From Cinclus cinclus (Eukaryota > Chordata > Aves > Passeriformes > Cinclidae), in assembly GCF_963662255.1 (NCBI RefSeq), contig NC_085073.1:558001-622000 (forward strand): a stretch of DNA of 64,000 nucleotides. The letters are read 5' to 3'. Below the pieces are notes generated by a model. The model ran no database searches and had not been told where the DNA came from. It worked only from the letters and a program-made list of their open reading frames with translations. Positions within the stretch are counted from its first letter, which is position 1; every line of letters begins with the position of its first letter. This document shows, piece by piece, positions 35,211-48,300 of the stretch. A program made the position numbers and the translations under genes.

Positions 35211-37190
35211 GTCACAATGGATCCTTGCTTCTCTTAACCCCTGTGGTGTCACAATGCATCCCATGCCCTTTTAGGCCACTTGATGTCACAATGAATCATT
35301 TCATTTTTGGCCTCCATGGTGGCATAATTGTACCAGGTTTTAATTGGGCCCCATGCTTTCATAATTCATCCCTGGCCCTTTTAGGCCCATTGGTGTCACA
35401 TGGGACCATTAGATTGTTAGCCTGCCTTGGGTAACAATGTTTCCTTGCTTCTCTTAACCTCTGTGGTGTCACAATGCATTCCATGCCATTTTAGGCCACT
35501 TGATGTCACAATGAATCATTTGATTCTTGGCCTCCATGGTGGCATAATGGTTCCTTGTTTCTATTGGGCCCCATGCTGTCACAATTCATCCCTGGCCCTT
35601 TTTCACCCCCTGGTGTCAAATGGGATCCTGGGATTATTAGCCTCCATTGGGTCACAATGGATCCTTGCTTCTCTTAACCTCTGTGGTGTCACAATGCATC
35701 CCATGCCCTTTTAGGCCACTTGATGTCACAATGAACCATTTGATTCTTGGCCTCCATGGTGACATAATAGATCCTTGCTTCTATTGGTCCCCGTGCTGTA
35801 ACAATCCATCCCTGGCCATTTTAGGCCCCCTGGTGTCACAAGGGATCATTAGATTGTTAGCCTGCATTGGGTCACAATGGTTCCTTGCTTCTCTTAGGCC
35901 CTGTGGTGTCACAATGCATCCCATGCCCTTTTTGGCCACTTGGTGTTACAATGAATCATTTGAGTCTTGGTCTCTATTGTGTCATAATATTTCCATGTTT
36001 TTATTGTGCCCCATGCTTTCACAATTCATCCCTGGCCCTATTGCAACCCCTGGTGTCACAATGGATCATTAGATTGTTAGCCTGCATTGGGTCACAATGG
36101 TTCCTTGCTTCTCTTAACCTCTGTGGTGTCACAATGCATTCCAAGCCCTTTTAGGCCACTTGGTCTTACAATGAACCATTTGATTCTTGGCCTTCATGGT
36201 GTCATAATGGTTCCTTGCTTCTATAGGTCCCCATGCTGTCACAGTTCATCCGTGGTCCTTTTGCGCCCCCTGGTGTCAAAAGGGATTCTAAGATTGTTAG
36301 CCTGCCTTGGGTCACAATGGTTCCTTGCTTCTCTTAACCCCTGTGGTGTCACAATGCATCCCATGCCCTTTTAGGCCACTTGATGTCACAATGAATCATT
36401 TGATTTTTGGCCTCCATGGTGGCATAATTGTACCAGGTTTTAATTGGGCCCCATGCTTTCACAATTCATCCCTGGCCCTTCTAGGCCCATTGGTGTCACA
36501 AGGGACCATTAGATTGTTAGCCTCCATTGGGTCACAATGGTTCCTTGCTTCTCTTAACCTCTGTGGTGTCACAATGCATTCCATGCCATTTTAGGCCACT
36601 TGATGTCACAATGAATCATTTGATTCTTGGCCTCCATGGTGTCATAATAGTTCCTTGTTTCTATTGGGCCCCATGCTGTCACAGTTCATCCGTGGTCCTT
36701 TTGCGCCCCCTGGTGTCAAAAGGGATTCTAAGATTGTTAGCCTGCCTTGTGTCACAATGGTTCCTTACTTCTCTTAACCCCTGTGGTGTCACAATGCATC
36801 CCATGCCCTTTTAGGCCACTTGATGTCACAATGAATCATTTGATTCTTGGCCTCCATGGTGACATAATAGATCCTTGCTTCTATTGGTCCCCGTGCTGTA
36901 ACAATCCATCCCTGGCCATTTTAGGCCCCCTGGTGTCACAAGGGATCATTAGATTGTTAGCCCGCATTGGGTCACAATGGTTCCTTGCTTCTCTTAGGCC
37001 CTGTGGTGTCACAATGAAACCCATGCCCTTTTAGGCCACTTGGTGTTACAATGAATCATTTGAGTCTTGGTCTCTATTGTGTCATAATATTTCCATGTTT
37101 TTATTGTGCCCCATGCTTTCACAATTCATCCCTGGCCCTATTGCAACCCCTGGTGTCACAATGGATCATTAGATTGTTAGCCTGCATTGG

Positions 37191-40100
37191 GTCACAATGG
37201 TTCCTTGCTTCTCTTAACCTCTGTGGTGTCACAATGCATTCCAAGCCCTTTTAGGCCACTTGGTCTTACAATGAACCATTTGATTCTTTGCCTTCATGGT
37301 GTCATAATGGTTTCTTGCTTCTATAGGTCCCCATGCTGTCACAGTTCATCCGTGGTCCTTTTGCGCCCCCTGGTGTCAAAAGGGATTCTAAGATTGTTAG
37401 CCTGCCTTGGGTCACAATGGTTCCTTGCTTCTCTTAAGCCCTGTGGTGTCACAATGCATCCCATGCCCTTTTAGGCCACTTGATGTCACAATGAATCATT
37501 TGATTTTTGGCCTACATGGTGGCATAATTGTACCAGGTTTTAATTGGGCCCCATGCTTTCACAATTCATCCCTGGCCCTTTTAGGCTCATTGGTGTCACA
37601 AGGGACCATTAGATTGTTAGCCTGCATTGGGTCACAATGGTTCCTTGCTTCTCTTAACCTCTGTGGTGTCACAATGCATTCCATGCCGTTTTAGGCCACT
37701 TGATGTCACAATGAATCATTTGATTCTTGGCCTCCATGGTGTCATAATAGTTCCTTGTTTCTATTGGGCCCCATGCTGTCACAGTTCATCCGTGGTCCTT
37801 TTGCGCCCCCTGGTGTCAAATGGGATCCTGGGATTATTAGCCTCCATTGGGTCACAATGGATCCTTGCTTCTCTTAACCCCTGTGGTGTCACAATGCATC
37901 CCATGCCCTTTTAGGCCACTTGATGTCACAATGAATCATTTGATTTTTGGCCTCCATGGTGGCATAATTGTACCAGGTTTTAATTGGGCCCCATGCTTTC
38001 ATAATTCATCCCTGGCCCTTTTAGGCCCATTGGTGTCACATGGGACCATTAGATTGTTAGCCTGCCTTGGGTAACAATGGTTCCTTGCTTCTCTTAACCT
38101 CTGTGGTGTCACAATGCATTCCATGCCATTTTAGGCCACTTGATGTCACAATGAATCATTTGATTCTTGGCCTCCATGGTGGCATAATGGTTCCTTGTTT
38201 CTATTGGGCCCCATGCTGTCACAATTCATCCCTGGCCCTTTTTCGCCCCCTGGTGTCAAATGGGATCCTGGGATTATTAGCCTCCATTGGGTCACAATGG
38301 ATCCTTGCTTCTCTTAACCTCTGTGGTGTCACAATGCATCCCATGCCCTTTAAGGCCACTTGATGTCACAATGAATCATTTGATTCTTGGCCTCCATGGT
38401 GACATAATAGATCCTTGCTTCTATTGGTCCCCGTGCTGTAACAATCCATCCCTGGCCATTTTAGGCCCCCTGGTGTCACAAGGGATCATTAGATTGTTAG
38501 CCCGCATTGGGTCACAATGGTTCCTTGCTTCTCTTAGGCCCTGTGGTGTCACAATGCAACCCATGCCCTTTTAGGCCACTTGGTGTTACAATGAATCATT
38601 TGAGTCTTGGTCTCTATTGTGTCATAATATTTCCATGTTTTTATTGTGCCCCATGCTTTCACAATTCATCCCTGGCCCTATTGCAACCCCTGGTGTCACA
38701 ATGGATCATTAGATTGTTAGCCTGCATTGGGTCACAATGGTTCCTTGCTTCTCTTAACCTCTGTGGTGTCACAATGCATTCCAAGCCCTTTTAGGCCACT
38801 TGGTCTTACAATGAACCATTTGATTCTTTGCCTTCATGGTGTCATAATGGTTTCTTGCTTCTATAGGTCCCCATGCTGTCACAGTTCATCCGTGGTCCTT
38901 TTGCGCCCCCTGGTGTCAAAAGGGATTCTAAGATTGTTAGCCTGCCTTGGGTCACAATGGTTCCTTGCTTCTCTTAAGCCCTGTGGTGTCACAATGCATC
39001 CCATGCCCTTTTAGGCCACTTGATGTCACAATGAATCATTTGATTTTTGGCCTACATGGTGGCATAATTGTACCAGGTTTTAATTGGGCCCCATGCTTTC
39101 ACAATTCATCCCTGGCCCTTTTAGGCTCATTGGTGTCACAAGGGACCATTAGATTGTTAGCCTGCATTGGGTCACAATGGTTCCTTGCTTCTCTTAACCT
39201 CTGTGGTGTCACAATGCATTCCATGCCGTTTTAGGCCACTTGATGTCACAATGAATCATTTGATTCTTGGCCTCCATGGTGTCATAATAGTTCCTTGTTT
39301 CTATTGGGCCCCATGCTGTCACAGTTCATCCGTGGTCCTTTTGCGCCCCCTGGTGTCAAATGGGATCCTGGGATTATTAGCCTCCATTGGGTCACAATGG
39401 ATCCTTGCTTCTCTTAACCCCTGTGGTGTCACAATGCATCCCATGCCCTTTTAGGCCACTTGATGTCACAATGAATCATTTGATTCTTGGCCTCCATGGT
39501 GACATAATAGATCCTTGCTTCTATTGGTCCCCGTGCTGTAACAATCCATCCCTGGCCATTTTAGGCCCCCTGGTGTCACAAGGGATCATTAGATTGTTAG
39601 CCCGCATTGGGTCACAATGGTTCCTTGCTTCTCTTAGGCCCTGTGGTGTCACAATGCAACCCATGCCCTTTTAGGCCACTTGGTGTTACAATGAATCATT
39701 TGAGTCTTGGTCTCTATTGTGTCATAATATTTCCATGTTTTTATTGTGCCCCATGCTTTCACAATTCATCCCTGGCCCTATTGCAACCCCTGGTGTCACA
39801 ATGGATCATTAGATTGTTAGCCTGCATTGGGTCACAATGGTTCCTTGCTTCTCTTAACCTCTGTGGTGTCACAATGCATTCCAAGCCCTTTTAGGCCACT
39901 TGGTCTTACAATGAACCATTTGATTCTTTGCCTTCATGGTGTCATAATGGTTTCTTGCTTCTATAGGTCCCCATGCTGTCACAGTTCATCCGTGGTCCTT
40001 TTGCGCCCCCTGGTGTCAAAAGGGATTCTAAGATTGTTAGCCTGCCTTGGGTCACAATGGTTCCTTGCTTCTCTTAAGCCCTGTGGTGTCACAATGCATC

Positions 40101-40490
40101 CCATGCCCTTTTAGGCCACTTGATGTCACAATGAATCATTTGATTTTTGGCCTACATGGTGGCATAATTGTACCAGGTTTTAATTGGGCCCCATGCTTTC
40201 ACAATTCATCCCTGGCCCTTTTAGGCTCATTGGTGTCACAAGGGACCATTAGATTGTTAGCCTGCATTGGGTCACAATGGTTCCTTGCTTCTCTTAACCT
40301 CTGTGGTGTCACAATGCATTCCATGCCGTTTTAGGCCACTTGATGTCACAATGAATCATTTGATTCTTGGCCTCCATGGTGTCATAATGGTTCCTTGTTT
40401 GTATTGGGCCCCATGCTGTCACAATTCATCCCTGGCCCTTTTACGCCCCCTGGTGTCAAATGGGATCCTGGGATTATTAGCCTCCATTGG
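37191..40490 (+). repeat. 7-mer and 5-mer repeats inside the large block (offsets 1540 and 1100)
   Basis: The r-g-(a/m) series with TTTGCCTTCATGG, GGTTTCTTGC, CCTACATGG, TTAGGCTCATTGG and CCATGCCGTTTTAGG occurs at 37191, 38731 and 39831. The first interval is 1540 bp (7 monomers) and the second 1100 bp (5 monomers). The same trio recurs in the copied block at 48188, 49728 and 50828, and again at 53027, 54567 and 55667. Confidence 0.88.
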
Positions 40491-40930
40491 GTCACAATGG
40501 ATCCTTGCTTCTCTTAACCCCTGTGGTGTCACAATGCATCCCATGCCCTTTTAGGCCACTTGATGTCACAATGAATCATTTGATTCTTGGCCTCCATGGT
40601 GACATAATAGATCCTTGCTTCTATTGGTCCCCGTGCTGTAACAATCCATCCCTGGCCATTTTAGGCCCCCTGGTGTCACAAGGGATCATTAGATTGTTAG
40701 CCTGCATTGGGTCACAATGGTTCCTTGCTTCTCATAGCCCCTGTGGTGTCACAATGCAACCCATGCCCTTTTAGGCCACTTGGTGTTACAATGAATCATT
40801 TGAGTCTTGGTCTCTATTGTGTCATAATATTTCCATGTTTTTATTGTGCCCCATGCTTTCACAATTCATCCCTGGCCCTATTGCAACCCCTGGTGTCACA
40901 ATGGATCATTAGATTGTTAGCCTGCATTGG

Positions 40931-41150
40931 GTCACAATGGTTCCTTGCTTCTCTTAACCTCTGTGGTGTCACAATGCATTCCAAGCCCTTTTAGGACACT
41001 TGGTCTTACAATGACCCATTTGATTCTTTGCCTTCATGGTGTCATAATGGTTTCTTGCTTCTATTGGTCCCCGTGCTGTAACAATCCATCCCTGGCCATT
41101 TTAGGCCCCCTGGTGTCACAAGGGATCATTAGATTGTTAGCCCGCATTGG
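40931..41150 (+). repeat. Hybrid monomer r/d
   Basis: Starts as the late r variant (CTTACAATGACCC, TTTGCCTTCATGG, GGTTTCTTGC) and changes to type d (TATTGGTCCCCGTGCTG, TAACAATCC, GGCCATTTTAGG) between about 41053 and 41065. The monomer keeps its exact 220-bp length, so the exchange was in register. Confidence 0.88.
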
Positions 41151-43261
41151 GTCACAATGTTTCCTTGCTTCTCTTTGGCCCTGTGGTGTCACAATGCAAC
41201 CCATGCCCTTTTAGGCCACTTGGTGTTACAATGAATCATTTGAGTCTTGGTCTCTATTGTGTCATAATATTTCCATGTTTTTATTGTGCCCCATGCTTTC
41301 ACAATTCATCCCTGGCCCTATTGCAACCCCTGGTGTCACAATGGATCATTAGATTGTTAGCCTGCATTGGGTCACAATGGTTCCTTGCTTCTCTTAACCT
41401 CTGTGGTGTCACAATGCATTCCAAGACCTTTTAGCCCACTTGGTCTTACAATGAACCATTTGATTCTTGGCCTTCATGGTGTCATAATGGTTCCTTGCTT
41501 CTATAGGTCCCCATGCTGTCACAGTTCATCCGTGGTCCTTTTGCGCCCCCTGGTGTCAAAAGGGATTCTAAGATTGTTAGCCTGCCTTGGGTCACAATGG
41601 TTCCTTGCTTCTCTTAACCCCTGTGGTGTCACAATGCATCCCATGCCCTTTTAGGCCACTTGATGTCACAATGAATCATTTGATTTTTGGCCTACATGGT
41701 GGCATAATTGTACCAGGTTTTAATTGGGCCCCATGCTTTCACAATCCATCCCTGGCCCTTTTAGGCCCATTGGTGTCACAAGGGACCATTAGATTGTAAG
41801 ACTCCATTGGGTAACAATGGTTCCTTGCTTCTCTTAACCTCTGTGGTGTCACAATGCATTCCAAGCCCTTTTAGGCCACTTGATGTCACAATGAATCATT
41901 TGATTCTTGGCCTCCATGGTGTCATAATAGTTCCTTGTTTCTATTGGGCCCCATGCTGTCACAGTTCATCCGTGGTCCTTTTTCGCCCCCTGGTGTCAAA
42001 AGGGATTCTAAGATTGTTAGCCTGCCTTGGGTCACAATGGATCCTTGCTTCTCTTAACCCCTGTGGTGTCACAATGCATCCCATGCCCTTTTAGGCCACT
42101 TGATGTCACAATGAATCATTTGATTCTTGGCCACCATGGTGTCATAATGGTTCCTTGTTTGTATTGGGCCCCATGCTGTCACAATTCATCCCTGGCCCTT
42201 TTACGCCCCCTGGTGTCAAATGGGATCCTGGGATTATTAGCCTCCATTGGGTCACAATGGATCCTTGCTTCTCTTAACCCCTGTGGTGTCACAATGCATC
42301 CCATGCCCTTTTAGGCCACTTGATGTCACAATGAATCATTTGATTCTTGGCCTCCATGGTGACATAATAGATCCTTGCTTCTATTGGTCCCGGTGCTGTA
42401 ACAATCCATCCCTGGCCATTTTAGGCCCCCTGGTGTCACAAGGGATCATTAGATTGTTAGCCTGCATTGGGTCACAATGGTTCCTTGCTTCTCATAGCCC
42501 CTGTGGTGTCACAATGCATCCCATGCCCTTTTAGGCCACTTGGTGTTACAATGAATCATTTGAGTCTTGGCCTCTATTGTGTCATAATATTTCCATGTTT
42601 TTATTGTGCCCCATGCTTTCACAATTCATCCCTGGCCCTATTGCAACCCCTGGTGTCACAATGGATCATTAGATTGTTAGCCTGCATTGGGTCACAATGG
42701 TTCCTTGCTTCTCTTAACCTCTGTGGTGTCACAATGCATTCCAAGCCCTTTTAGGCCACTTGGTCTTACAATGAACCATTTGATTCTTTGCCTTCATGGT
42801 GTCATAATGGTTTCTTGCTTCTATAGGTCCCCATGCTGTCACAGTTCATCCGTGGTCCTTTTGCGCCCCCTGGTGTCAAAAGGGATTCTAAGATTGTTAG
42901 CCTGCCTTGGGTCACAATGGTTCCTTGCTTCTCTTAACCCCTGTGGTGTCACAATGCATCCCATGCCCTTTTAGGCCACTTGATGTCACAATGAATCATT
43001 TGATTCTTGGCCTCCATGGTGACATAATAGATCCTTGCTTCTATTGGTCCCCGTGCTGTAACAATCCATCCCTTGCCATTTTAGGCCCCCTGGTGTCACA
43101 AGGGATCATTAGATTGTTAGCCTGCATTGGGTCACAATGGTTCCTTGCTTCTCATAGCCCCTGTGGTGTCACAATGCATCCCATGCCCTTTTAGGCCACT
43201 TGGTGTTACAATGAATCATTTGAGTCTTGGTCTCTATTGTGTCATAATATTTCCATGTTTT

Positions 43262-43280
43262 TATTGTGCCCATGCTTTCA
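43262..43280 (+). other. 1-bp deletion marker in a y monomer (shared at 51848 and 56686)
   Basis: GTGCCCATGC instead of GTGCCCCATGC. The three occurrences lie at the joints of the duplicated blocks and help order the events in 34-59 kb. Confidence 0.88.
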
Positions 43281-44518
43281 CAATTCATCCCTGGCCCTAT
43301 TGCAACCCCTGGTGTCACAATGGATCATTAGATTGTTAGCCTGCATTGGGTCACAATGGTTCCTTGCTTCTCTTAACCTCTGTGGTGTCACAATGCATTC
43401 CAAGCCCTTTTAGGCCACTTGGTCTTACAATGAACCATTTGATTCTTGGCCTTCATGGTGTCATAATGGTTCCTTGCTTCTATAGGTCCCCATGCTGTCA
43501 CAGTTCATCCGTGGTCCTTTTGCACCCCCTGGTGTCAAAAGGGATTCTAAGATTGTTAGCCTGCCTTGGGTCACAATGGTTCCTTGCTTCTCTTAACCCC
43601 TGTGGTGTCACAATGCATCCCATGCCCTTTTAGGCCACTTGATGTCACAATGAATCATTTCATTTTTGGCCTCCATGGTGGCATAATTGTACCAGGTTTT
43701 AATTGGGCCCCATGCTTTCACAATTCATTACTGCTCCTTTTAGGCCCATTGGTGTCACAAGGGACCATTAGGTTGTTAGCCTCCATTGGGTAACAATGGT
43801 TCCTTGTTTCTCTTAACCTCTGTGGTGTCACAATGCATTCCATGCCATTTTAGGCCACTTGATGTCACAATGAATCATTTGATTCTTGGCCTCCATGGTG
43901 TCATAATAGTCCCTTGTTTCTATTGGTCCCCATGCTGTCACAGTTCATCCGTGGTCCTTTTGCACCCCCTGGTGTCAAAAGGGATTCTAAGATTGTTAGC
44001 CTGCCTTGGGTCACAATGGATCCTTGCTTCTCTTAACCCCTGTGGTGTCACAATGCATCCCATGCCCTTTTAGGCCACTTGATGTCACAATGAATCATTT
44101 GATTCTTGGCCTCCATGGTGGCATAATTGTACCAGGTTTTAATTGGGCCCCATGCTTTCACAATTCATCCCTGGCCCTTTTAGGCTCATTGGTGTCACAA
44201 GGGACCATTAGATTGTTAGCCTCCATTGGGTCACAATGGTTCCTTGCTTCTCTTAACCTCTGTGGTGTCACAATGCATTCCATGCCATTTTAGGCCACTT
44301 GATGTCACAATGAATCATTTGATTCTTGGCCTCCATGGTGTCATAATGGTTCCTTGTTTCTATTGGGCCCCATGCTGTCACAATTCATCCCTGGCCCTTT
44401 TACGCCCCCTGGTGTCAAATGGGATCCTGGGATTATTAGCCTCCATTGGGTCACAATGGTTCCTTGCTTCTCTTAACCCCTGTGGTGTCACAATGCATCC
44501 CATGCCCTTTTAGGCCAC

Positions 44519-44540
44519 TTGATGTCAATGAATCATTTGA
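44519..44540 (+). other. 2-bp deletion marker (shared at 57943 and 63002)
   Basis: GATGTCAATGAATC replaces GATGTCACAATGAATC: the CA of the subunit 3 box is lost. The same deletion sits at about 57943 and 63002, always in a d monomer that also has CATAGTGACATAATAG and TTCTTTTGGTCCCC. The three copies mark one lineage. Confidence 0.9.
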
Positions 44541-45327
44541 TTCTTGGCCTCCATAGTGACATAATAGATCCTTGCTTCTTTTGGTCCCCGTGCTGTAACA
44601 ATCCATCCCTGGCCATCTTAGGCCCCCTGGTGTCACAAGGGATCATTAGATTGTTAGCCTGCATTGGGTCACAATGGTTCCTTGCTTCTCTTAGGCCCTG
44701 TGGTGTCACAATGCATCCCATGGCCTTTTAGGCCACTTGGTGTTACAATGAATCATTTGAGTCTTGGTCTCTATTGTGTCATAATATTTCCATGTTTTTA
44801 TTGTGCCCCATGCTTTCACAATTCATCCCTGGCCCTATTGCAACCCCTGGTGTCACAATGGATCATTAGATTGTTAGCCTGCATTGGGTCACAATGGTTC
44901 CTTGCTTCTCTTAACCTCTGTGGTGTCACAATGCATTCCAAGACCTTTTAGCCCACTTGGTCTTACAATGAACCATTTGATTCTTGGCCTTCATGGTGTC
45001 ATAATGGTTCCTTGCTTCTATAGGTCCCCATGCAGTCACAGTTCATCCGTTGTCCTTTTGCGCCCCCTGGTGTCAAAAGGGATTCTAAGATTGTTAGCCT
45101 GCCTTGGGTCACAATGGTTCCTTGCTTCTCTTAACCCCTGTGGTGCCACAATGCATCCCATGCCCTTTTAGGCCACTTGATGTCACAATGAATCATTTGA
45201 TTTTTGGCCTCCATGGTGGCATAATTGTACCAGGTTTTAATTGGGCCCCATGCTTTCACAATTCATCCCTGGCCCTTTTAGGCCCATTGGTGTCACAAGG
45301 GACCATTAGATTGTTAGCCTGCATTGG

Positions 45328-48300
45328 GTCACAATGGTTCCTTGCTTCTCTTAACCTCTGTGGTGTCACAATGCATTCCATGCCATTTTAGGCCACTTGA
45401 TGTCACAATGAATCATTTGATTCTTGGCCTCCATGGTGTCATAATGGTTCCTTGTTTCTATTGGGCCCCATGCGGTCACAGTTCATCCGTGGTCCTTTTG
45501 CGCCCCCTGGTGTCAAAAGGGATTCAAAGATTGTTAGCCTGCCTTGGGTCACAATGGTTCCTTGCTTCTCTTAACCTCTGTGGTGTCACAATGCATTCCA
45601 AGCCCTTTTAGGCCACTTGGTCTTACAATGAACCATTTGATTCTTGGCCTTCATGGTGTCATAATGGTTCCTTGCTTCTATAGGTCCCCATGCTGTCACA
45701 GTTCATCCGTGGTCCTTTTGCACCCCCTGGTGTCAAAAGGGATTCTAAGATTGTTAGCCTGCCTTGGGTCACAATGGTTCCTTGCTTCTCTTAACCCCTG
45801 TGGTGTCACAATGCATCCCATGCCCTTTTAGGCCACTTGATGTCACAATGAATCATTTCATTTTTGGCCTCCATGGTGGCATAATTGTACCAGGTTTTAA
45901 TTGGGCCCCATGCTTTCACAATTCATCCCTGGGCCTTTTAGGCCCATTGGTGTCACAAGGGACCATTAGATTGTTAGCCTGCCTTGGGTAACAATGGTTC
46001 CTTGCTTCTCTTAACCTCTGTGGTGTCACAATGCATTCCATGCCATTTTAGGCCACTTGATGTCACAATGAATCATTTGATTCTTGGCCTCCATGGTGTC
46101 ATAATAGTTCCTTGTTTCTATTGGGCCCCATGCTGTCACAGTTCATCCGTGGTCCTTTTGCGCCCCCTGGTGTCAAATGGGATCCTGGGATTATTAGCCT
46201 CCATTGGGTCACAATGGATCCTTGCTTCTCTTAACCCCTGTGGTGTCACAATGCATCCCATGCCCTTTTAGGCCACTTGATGTCACAATGAATCATTTCA
46301 TTTTTGGCCTCCATGGTGGCATAATTGTACCAGGTTTTAATTGGGCCCCATGCTTTCATAATTCATCCCTGGCCCTTTTAGGCCCATTGGTGTCACATGG
46401 GACCATTAGATTGTTAGCCTGCCTTGGGTAACAATGTTTCCTTGCTTCTCTTAACCTCTGTGGTGTCACAATGCATTCCATGCCATTTTAGGCCACTTGA
46501 TGTCACAATGAATCATTTGATTCTTGGCCTCCATGGTGGCATAATGGTTCCTTGTTTCTATTGGGCCCCATGCTGTCACAATTCATCCCTGGCCCTTTTT
46601 CACCCCCTGGTGTCAAATGGGATCCTGGGATTATTAGCCTCCATTGGGTCACAATGGATCCTTGCTTCTCTTAACCTCTGTGGTGTCACAATGCATCCCA
46701 TGCCCTTTTAGGCCACTTGATGTCACAATGAACCATTTGATTCTTGGCCTCCATGGTGACATAATAGATCCTTGCTTCTATTGGTCCCCGTGCTGTAACA
46801 ATCCATCCCTGGCCATTTTAGGCCCCCTGGTGTCACAAGGGATCATTAGATTGTTAGCCTGCATTGGGTCACAATGGTTCCTTGCTTCTCTTAGGCCCTG
46901 TGGTGTCACAATGCATCCCATGCCCTTTTTGGCCACTTGGTGTTACAATGAATCATTTGAGTCTTGGTCTCTATTGTGTCATAATATTTCCATGTTTTTA
47001 TTGTGCCCCATGCTTTCACAATTCATCCCTGGCCCTATTGCAACCCCTGGTGTCACAATGGATCATTAGATTGTTAGCCTGCATTGGGTCACAATGGTTC
47101 CTTGCTTCTCTTAACCTCTGTGGTGTCACAATGCATTCCAAGCCCTTTTAGGCCACTTGGTCTTACAATGAACCATTTGATTCTTGGCCTTCATGGTGTC
47201 ATAATGGTTCCTTGCTTCTATAGGTCCCCATGCTGTCACAGTTCATCCGTGGTCCTTTTGCGCCCCCTGGTGTCAAAAGGGATTCTAAGATTGTTAGCCT
47301 GCCTTGGGTCACAATGGTTCCTTGCTTCTCTTAACCCCTGTGGTGTCACAATGCATCCCATGCCCTTTTAGGCCACTTGATGTCACAATGAATCATTTGA
47401 TTTTTGGCCTCCATGGTGGCATAATTGTACCAGGTTTTAATTGGGCCCCATGCTTTCACAATTCATCCCTGGCCCTTCTAGGCCCATTGGTGTCACAAGG
47501 GACCATTAGATTGTTAGCCTCCATTGGGTCACAATGGTTCCTTGCTTCTCTTAACCTCTGTGGTGTCACAATGCATTCCATGCCATTTTAGGCCACTTGA
47601 TGTCACAATGAATCATTTGATTCTTGGCCTCCATGGTGTCATAATAGTTCCTTGTTTCTATTGGGCCCCATGCTGTCACAGTTCATCCGTGGTCCTTTTG
47701 CGCCCCCTGGTGTCAAAAGGGATTCTAAGATTGTTAGCCTGCCTTGTGTCACAATGGTTCCTTACTTCTCTTAACCCCTGTGGTGTCACAATGCATCCCA
47801 TGCCCTTTTAGGCCACTTGATGTCACAATGAATCATTTGATTCTTGGCCTCCATGGTGACATAATAGATCCTTGCTTCTATTGGTCCCCGTGCTGTAACA
47901 ATCCATCCCTGGCCATTTTAGGCCCCCTGGTGTCACAAGGGATCATTAGATTGTTAGCCCGCATTGGGTCACAATGGTTCCTTGCTTCTCTTAGGCCCTG
48001 TGGTGTCACAATGAAACCCATGCCCTTTTAGGCCACTTGGTGTTACAATGAATCATTTGAGTCTTGGTCTCTATTGTGTCATAATATTTCCATGTTTTTA
48101 TTGTGCCCCATGCTTTCACAATTCATCCCTGGCCCTATTGCAACCCCTGGTGTCACAATGGATCATTAGATTGTTAGCCTGCATTGGGTCACAATGGTTC
48201 CTTGCTTCTCTTAACCTCTGTGGTGTCACAATGCATTCCAAGCCCTTTTAGGCCACTTGGTCTTACAATGAACCATTTGATTCTTTGCCTTCATGGTGTC

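Larger units (their letters stand above)
34331..40653 (+). repeat. Large block, left copy (offset 10997 bp)
   Basis: Matches 45328-51650 over about 6.3 kb. The offset is 50 monomers minus 3 bp, explained by the deletions at 43271 (-1) and 44527 (-2) lying between. The one substitution I found is G at 34862 against C at 45859. Shared private features include GTAACAATGTTTCC (35431/46428), CCCTTTTTGGCC, CTTGTGTCACAATGG with TTACTTCTC (36749/47746) and CACAATGAAACCC (37012/48009). Confidence 0.9.
40654..45327 (+). repeat. Right part of the large block, partly absent from its copy
   Basis: Order from 40711: y, r/d hybrid, y r g a m d y r d y r g a g m d y r g. The stretch from about 40654 to 43069 has no partner at offset 10997: after 51650 the copy continues as 43070 onward. 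The missing length is 2420 bp, 11 monomers. Bases 42922-45472 reappear at 56338-58888. Confidence 0.82.
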
